NCBI GenBank assembly: GCA_007375735.1
Contig: VMEW01000014.1
Location: 1 to 40,296, forward strand
DNA from: Candidatus Peregrinibacteria bacterium Greene0416_19
GTDB lineage: Bacteria; Patescibacteriota; Gracilibacteria; Peribacterales; Peribacteraceae
DNA: 40,296 bases
Direction: 5' to 3'
The translations under genes and the position numbers were made by a program. Shown here piece after piece: positions 38,807 through 40,296 of this stretch. The notes beneath the pieces are model-generated. The model was not told the origin of the DNA. It saw only the letters and a list, made by a program, of their open reading frames with translations, and did not search any database. How positions within the stretch are numbered: the stretch's first letter is position 1; the number at the start of each line of letters is the position of its first letter.

Positions 38807-39154
38807 ATGGTACCTATGCAGGTTATCACCGCACCGATTGATCGCAGTGTTTTGAAAGTTCTCGCAAGTGAGCGTTTCGGAGACATGGTGAAAGCCGTGG
38901 TGGATATAGAGCGACAGGTTATGGCCATCGGCGGCGAATTGCATGCCGATGAAGAACAATTGCTGTTGGAACAGGGATCGAAGCAAGAAGATTTGTGGGG
39001 AATCAATCTCTATCCCGACACGGGAACTGCAGATTGGTTGGAATTTGACTCGATGATAAATCTACGACCATCGCAGGGAAATCGTTCACGTGGAGTCGAT
39101 GATCCTGTTCTTCAGGAACGGATCCGCTCCGTCGTTTCCGCCCTCATATTATGA
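38807..39154 (+). CDS. DUF5674 family protein
   Basis: The sequence follows what I recall of DUF5674: VITAPIDRSVLKVLASERFGDMVKAVVDIERQVMAIGGELHADEEQLLLEQGSKQEDLWGINLYP ... FDSMINLRPSQGNRSRGVDDPVLQERI. The family has no known function and is common in CPR genomes. It is 115 aa, soluble, with conserved acidic and GNRSRGV motifs. TATACT (38795-38800) stands 6 nt before ATG 38807, suggesting a leaderless mRNA; ATG 38816 is an alternative start. It overlaps the next gene by 4 nt, so the two are translationally coupled. Confidence 0.85.
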   Translation: MVPMQVITAPIDRSVLKVLASERFGDMVKAVVDIERQVMAIGGELHADEEQLLLEQGSKQEDLWGINLYPDTGTADWLEFDSMINLRPSQGNRSRGVDDPVLQERIRSVVSALIL

Positions 39155-39495
39155 CTCCTCTTTTACATACGGAATTGTCTACCGGACGGTGGCAAAGCTT
39201 CCCACTCGCACTACAACTTTCCCATGTGGGGAGTGAAGTATCGCGGGCATGCAAAGCAAAGAAAACGGGCAACGATGTTCGCATGCATTCCGCACTATTC
39301 AGGATGCTCGAACTCTTTGATTTGACTATTGCAGACCCAAAAAACAGATATCGCCTCCGTGAGCTCTGCCGTGCGCGCGAAGTCCTCTGCGATTTTCTTG
39401 TCGGCGACAACGCCTATCATTCGACCGACGTGTCGCTGGACCATTACTTCTTGCAATTTGTTGCCGCCTCGAAACATGAGTCGATCTTGAGATGA
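39151..39495 (+). CDS. Small helical protein coupled to DUF5674 (GSEVxRA type)
   Basis: A protein of 114 aa, predicted helical bundle. The segments LALQLSHVGSEVSRACKAKKTGN and MLELFDLTIADPKNRYRLRELCRAREVLCDFLVGDN match a short-protein family I associate with CPR genomes (GSEVxRAxKxKxxGN, ELxDLTIxDPKNxxRLxELxRxREVLxDF). No function is known. The start codon overlaps the DUF5674 stop (ATGA). The tight pairing of two small soluble proteins would suit a two-component module such as a toxin-antitoxin pair, but no toxin fold is recognised. Confidence 0.75.
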   Translation: MTPLLHTELSTGRWQSFPLALQLSHVGSEVSRACKAKKTGNDVRMHSALFRMLELFDLTIADPKNRYRLRELCRAREVLCDFLVGDNAYHSTDVSLDHYFLQFVAASKHESILR

Positions 39496-39555
39496 GGACG
39501 AGTGGAGCGGGTTACTGGAAATTATTACAACCGCGATGCGTCCTGCTAGGAGTCT

Positions 39556-40098
39556 ATGTCCATGAGCCAAGATTTGATAGACTTCCCCTCTATGGATAGC
39601 AAACCCAATCTCGCATTCATCGACGGACAGAACCTTCACCTGGGTACGACCCAGAACGGCTGGAAGATCAATTACGGACGATTTCGCACGTACCTGCGGG
39701 ATAAGTATCACGTCGAGGAAGCCTCATACTTCCTCGGATATACCGACGAAGCGCAGCAAGACCTCTACAGTAATCTTCAGCGAGCGGGGTTCATCGTCTG
39801 TTTTCGAGAGCACCACTCCGCGCTCAAGGCGACCAAGAAGGGAAATGTAGACACGGATATCGTTTTTGAAGCGATGAAGGTGCTGATCGAGCGGGATGAC
39901 TTCGGGAAAATCCTTCTCGTTTCAGGTGACGGCGACTACAAGAAGCTCGTCGATTATCTGATCAAAAAGGAGCGATTTGAGAAAATCCTGTTTCCAAATA
40001 GGCAGTTCGCCTCGTCGCTGTATAGGCGTTTGGCTCCGCAGTACTACGACTATCTTGAGGCTCCGGCGATTAAGGCGAAAATCGCTCACGGATACTAA
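39556..40098 (+). CDS. NYN-domain protein (LabA/PIN-like nuclease family)
   Basis: The NYN/LabA-like fold is shown by the Asp clusters: LAFIDGQNLHLG (Asp23), GNVDTDIVFEAMKVL and LLVSGDGDYKKLVDYL, which form the acidic metal site of PIN-like RNases. The protein is 180 aa and soluble. AGGAG (39549-39553) precedes the start; spacing favours ATG 39562 (9 nt) over ATG 39556 (3 nt), and both are in frame. It is likely an RNA-processing or RNA-decay nuclease. It follows the DUF5674 pair after a 60-nt gap, so it may be a separate unit. Confidence 0.9.
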   Translation: MSMSQDLIDFPSMDSKPNLAFIDGQNLHLGTTQNGWKINYGRFRTYLRDKYHVEEASYFLGYTDEAQQDLYSNLQRAGFIVCFREHHSALKATKKGNVDTDIVFEAMKVLIERDDFGKILLVSGDGDYKKLVDYLIKKERFEKILFPNRQFASSLYRRLAPQYYDYLEAPAIKAKIAHGY

Positions 40099-40203
40099 AA
40101 GAAAGGTCTCCTTAGGCACGAGGCCGTTCGGATCCCTTTCGTCTTGATACGGATATATTGTAGAACACTGCCTAGTGGCATGCAAGGGATATAAGAGAGG
40201 GGA

Positions 40204-40296
40204 CTACACCAGAACTGTGTTGATTTTTCGAGAGAGAAGGGCAGAAAGAACGGAGACTCTGGTCTGGTAGACGGGAAGATTGTAGCGGAACATGAC
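40204..40296 (-). CDS. Possible C-terminal end of a gene running off the window
   Basis: On the minus strand an open frame enters at the window edge and stops at TAG 40206-40204. It encodes about 30 residues ending NLPVYQTRVSVLSALLSRKINTVLV. The helical, amphipathic end looks protein-like, but it is too short to identify. The remaining 40,099-40,203 holds no gene that I can see. Confidence 0.3.
   Translation of the reverse strand, partial: VMFRYNLPVYQTRVSVLSALLSRKINTVLV

Noticed and set aside
1..40296. tRNA, rRNA or CRISPR array
   Set aside because: I looked for TTCGA-type T-arm sequences flanked by stems and for regularly spaced direct repeats and saw none; the repeats present are inverted hairpins without spacer periodicity.
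1..40296. UGA-recoded (Gracilibacteria-type) code
   Set aside because: Several conserved genes end at TGA at the expected length (for example the ABC transporter, trpS/maf overlap, GHMP kinase), so UGA is a stop.

Overview
The window is a gene-dense (about 58% GC by eye) bacterial chromosome segment. The standard genetic code is in use: several real genes end in TGA, and trpS overlaps maf through ATGA, so this is not a UGA-recoded lineage. Several traits fit a Candidate Phyla Radiation (Patescibacteria) genome, most likely a Peregrinibacteria/Peribacteria-like one. They are a mevalonate operon with archaeal-type HMG-CoA synthase and thiolase, a DUF5674 gene paired with a GSEV-type small protein, numerous lone hypotheticals, and dispersed hairpin repeats between genes. 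This placement is inferred; there is no rRNA or tRNA gene in the window to test it.

Layout. 1-2,100: an ABC exporter whose 5' end is split off by a four-base repeat slippage. 2,100-4,600: small membrane or lipid-anchored proteins and a response regulator. 4,600-6,550: topoisomerase IB and an endonuclease/exonuclease/phosphatase protein. 6,580-11,140: RluA-type pseudouridine synthase, TrpRS, Maf, a YgjP-like peptidase and a secreted Ser-rich protein. 11,190-15,930: a minus-strand alpha-glucan cluster (glycosyltransferase, GH57, GH15). 16,110-17,450: an aminotransferase. 17,600-28,110: isoprenoid synthesis, comprising a minus-strand operon (GHMP kinase, decarboxylase, HMGR, an unknown protein, HMGS, thiolase, and a DUF35-guanylate-kinase fusion), a divergent prenyl transferase, then undecaprenyl-PP synthase and type 1 IPP isomerase. 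28,100-31,850: histone-like protein, response regulator with a zinc ribbon, Nramp-related transporter, flavin oxidase. 32,000-33,370: HisI plus a divergent HisG-like protein. 33,480-38,600: three unknown proteins and a Tat-lipoprotein transglutaminase. 38,650-40,296: DUF5674 pair, NYN-domain protein, and a possible gene running off the end.

Most notable points. (1) Every mevalonate-pathway step from acetyl-CoA to prenyl-PP has a candidate except phosphomevalonate kinase. At the end of the operon sits a DUF35 OB-fold fused to a guanylate-kinase fold that has lost canonical GMP-binding residues, and the decarboxylase lacks the usual catalytic Asp. (2) Many start codons lie 6-8 nt after a TANNNT -10 box, pointing to leaderless mRNAs, while a minority have strong Shine-Dalgarno sites. 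(3) A dispersed hairpin repeat (GCAGCCGGG-type) shows compensatory base changes between copies and has supplied C-terminal tails to two enzymes. (4) A HisG-like/HisI two-gene set occurs without the rest of the histidine pathway in view.
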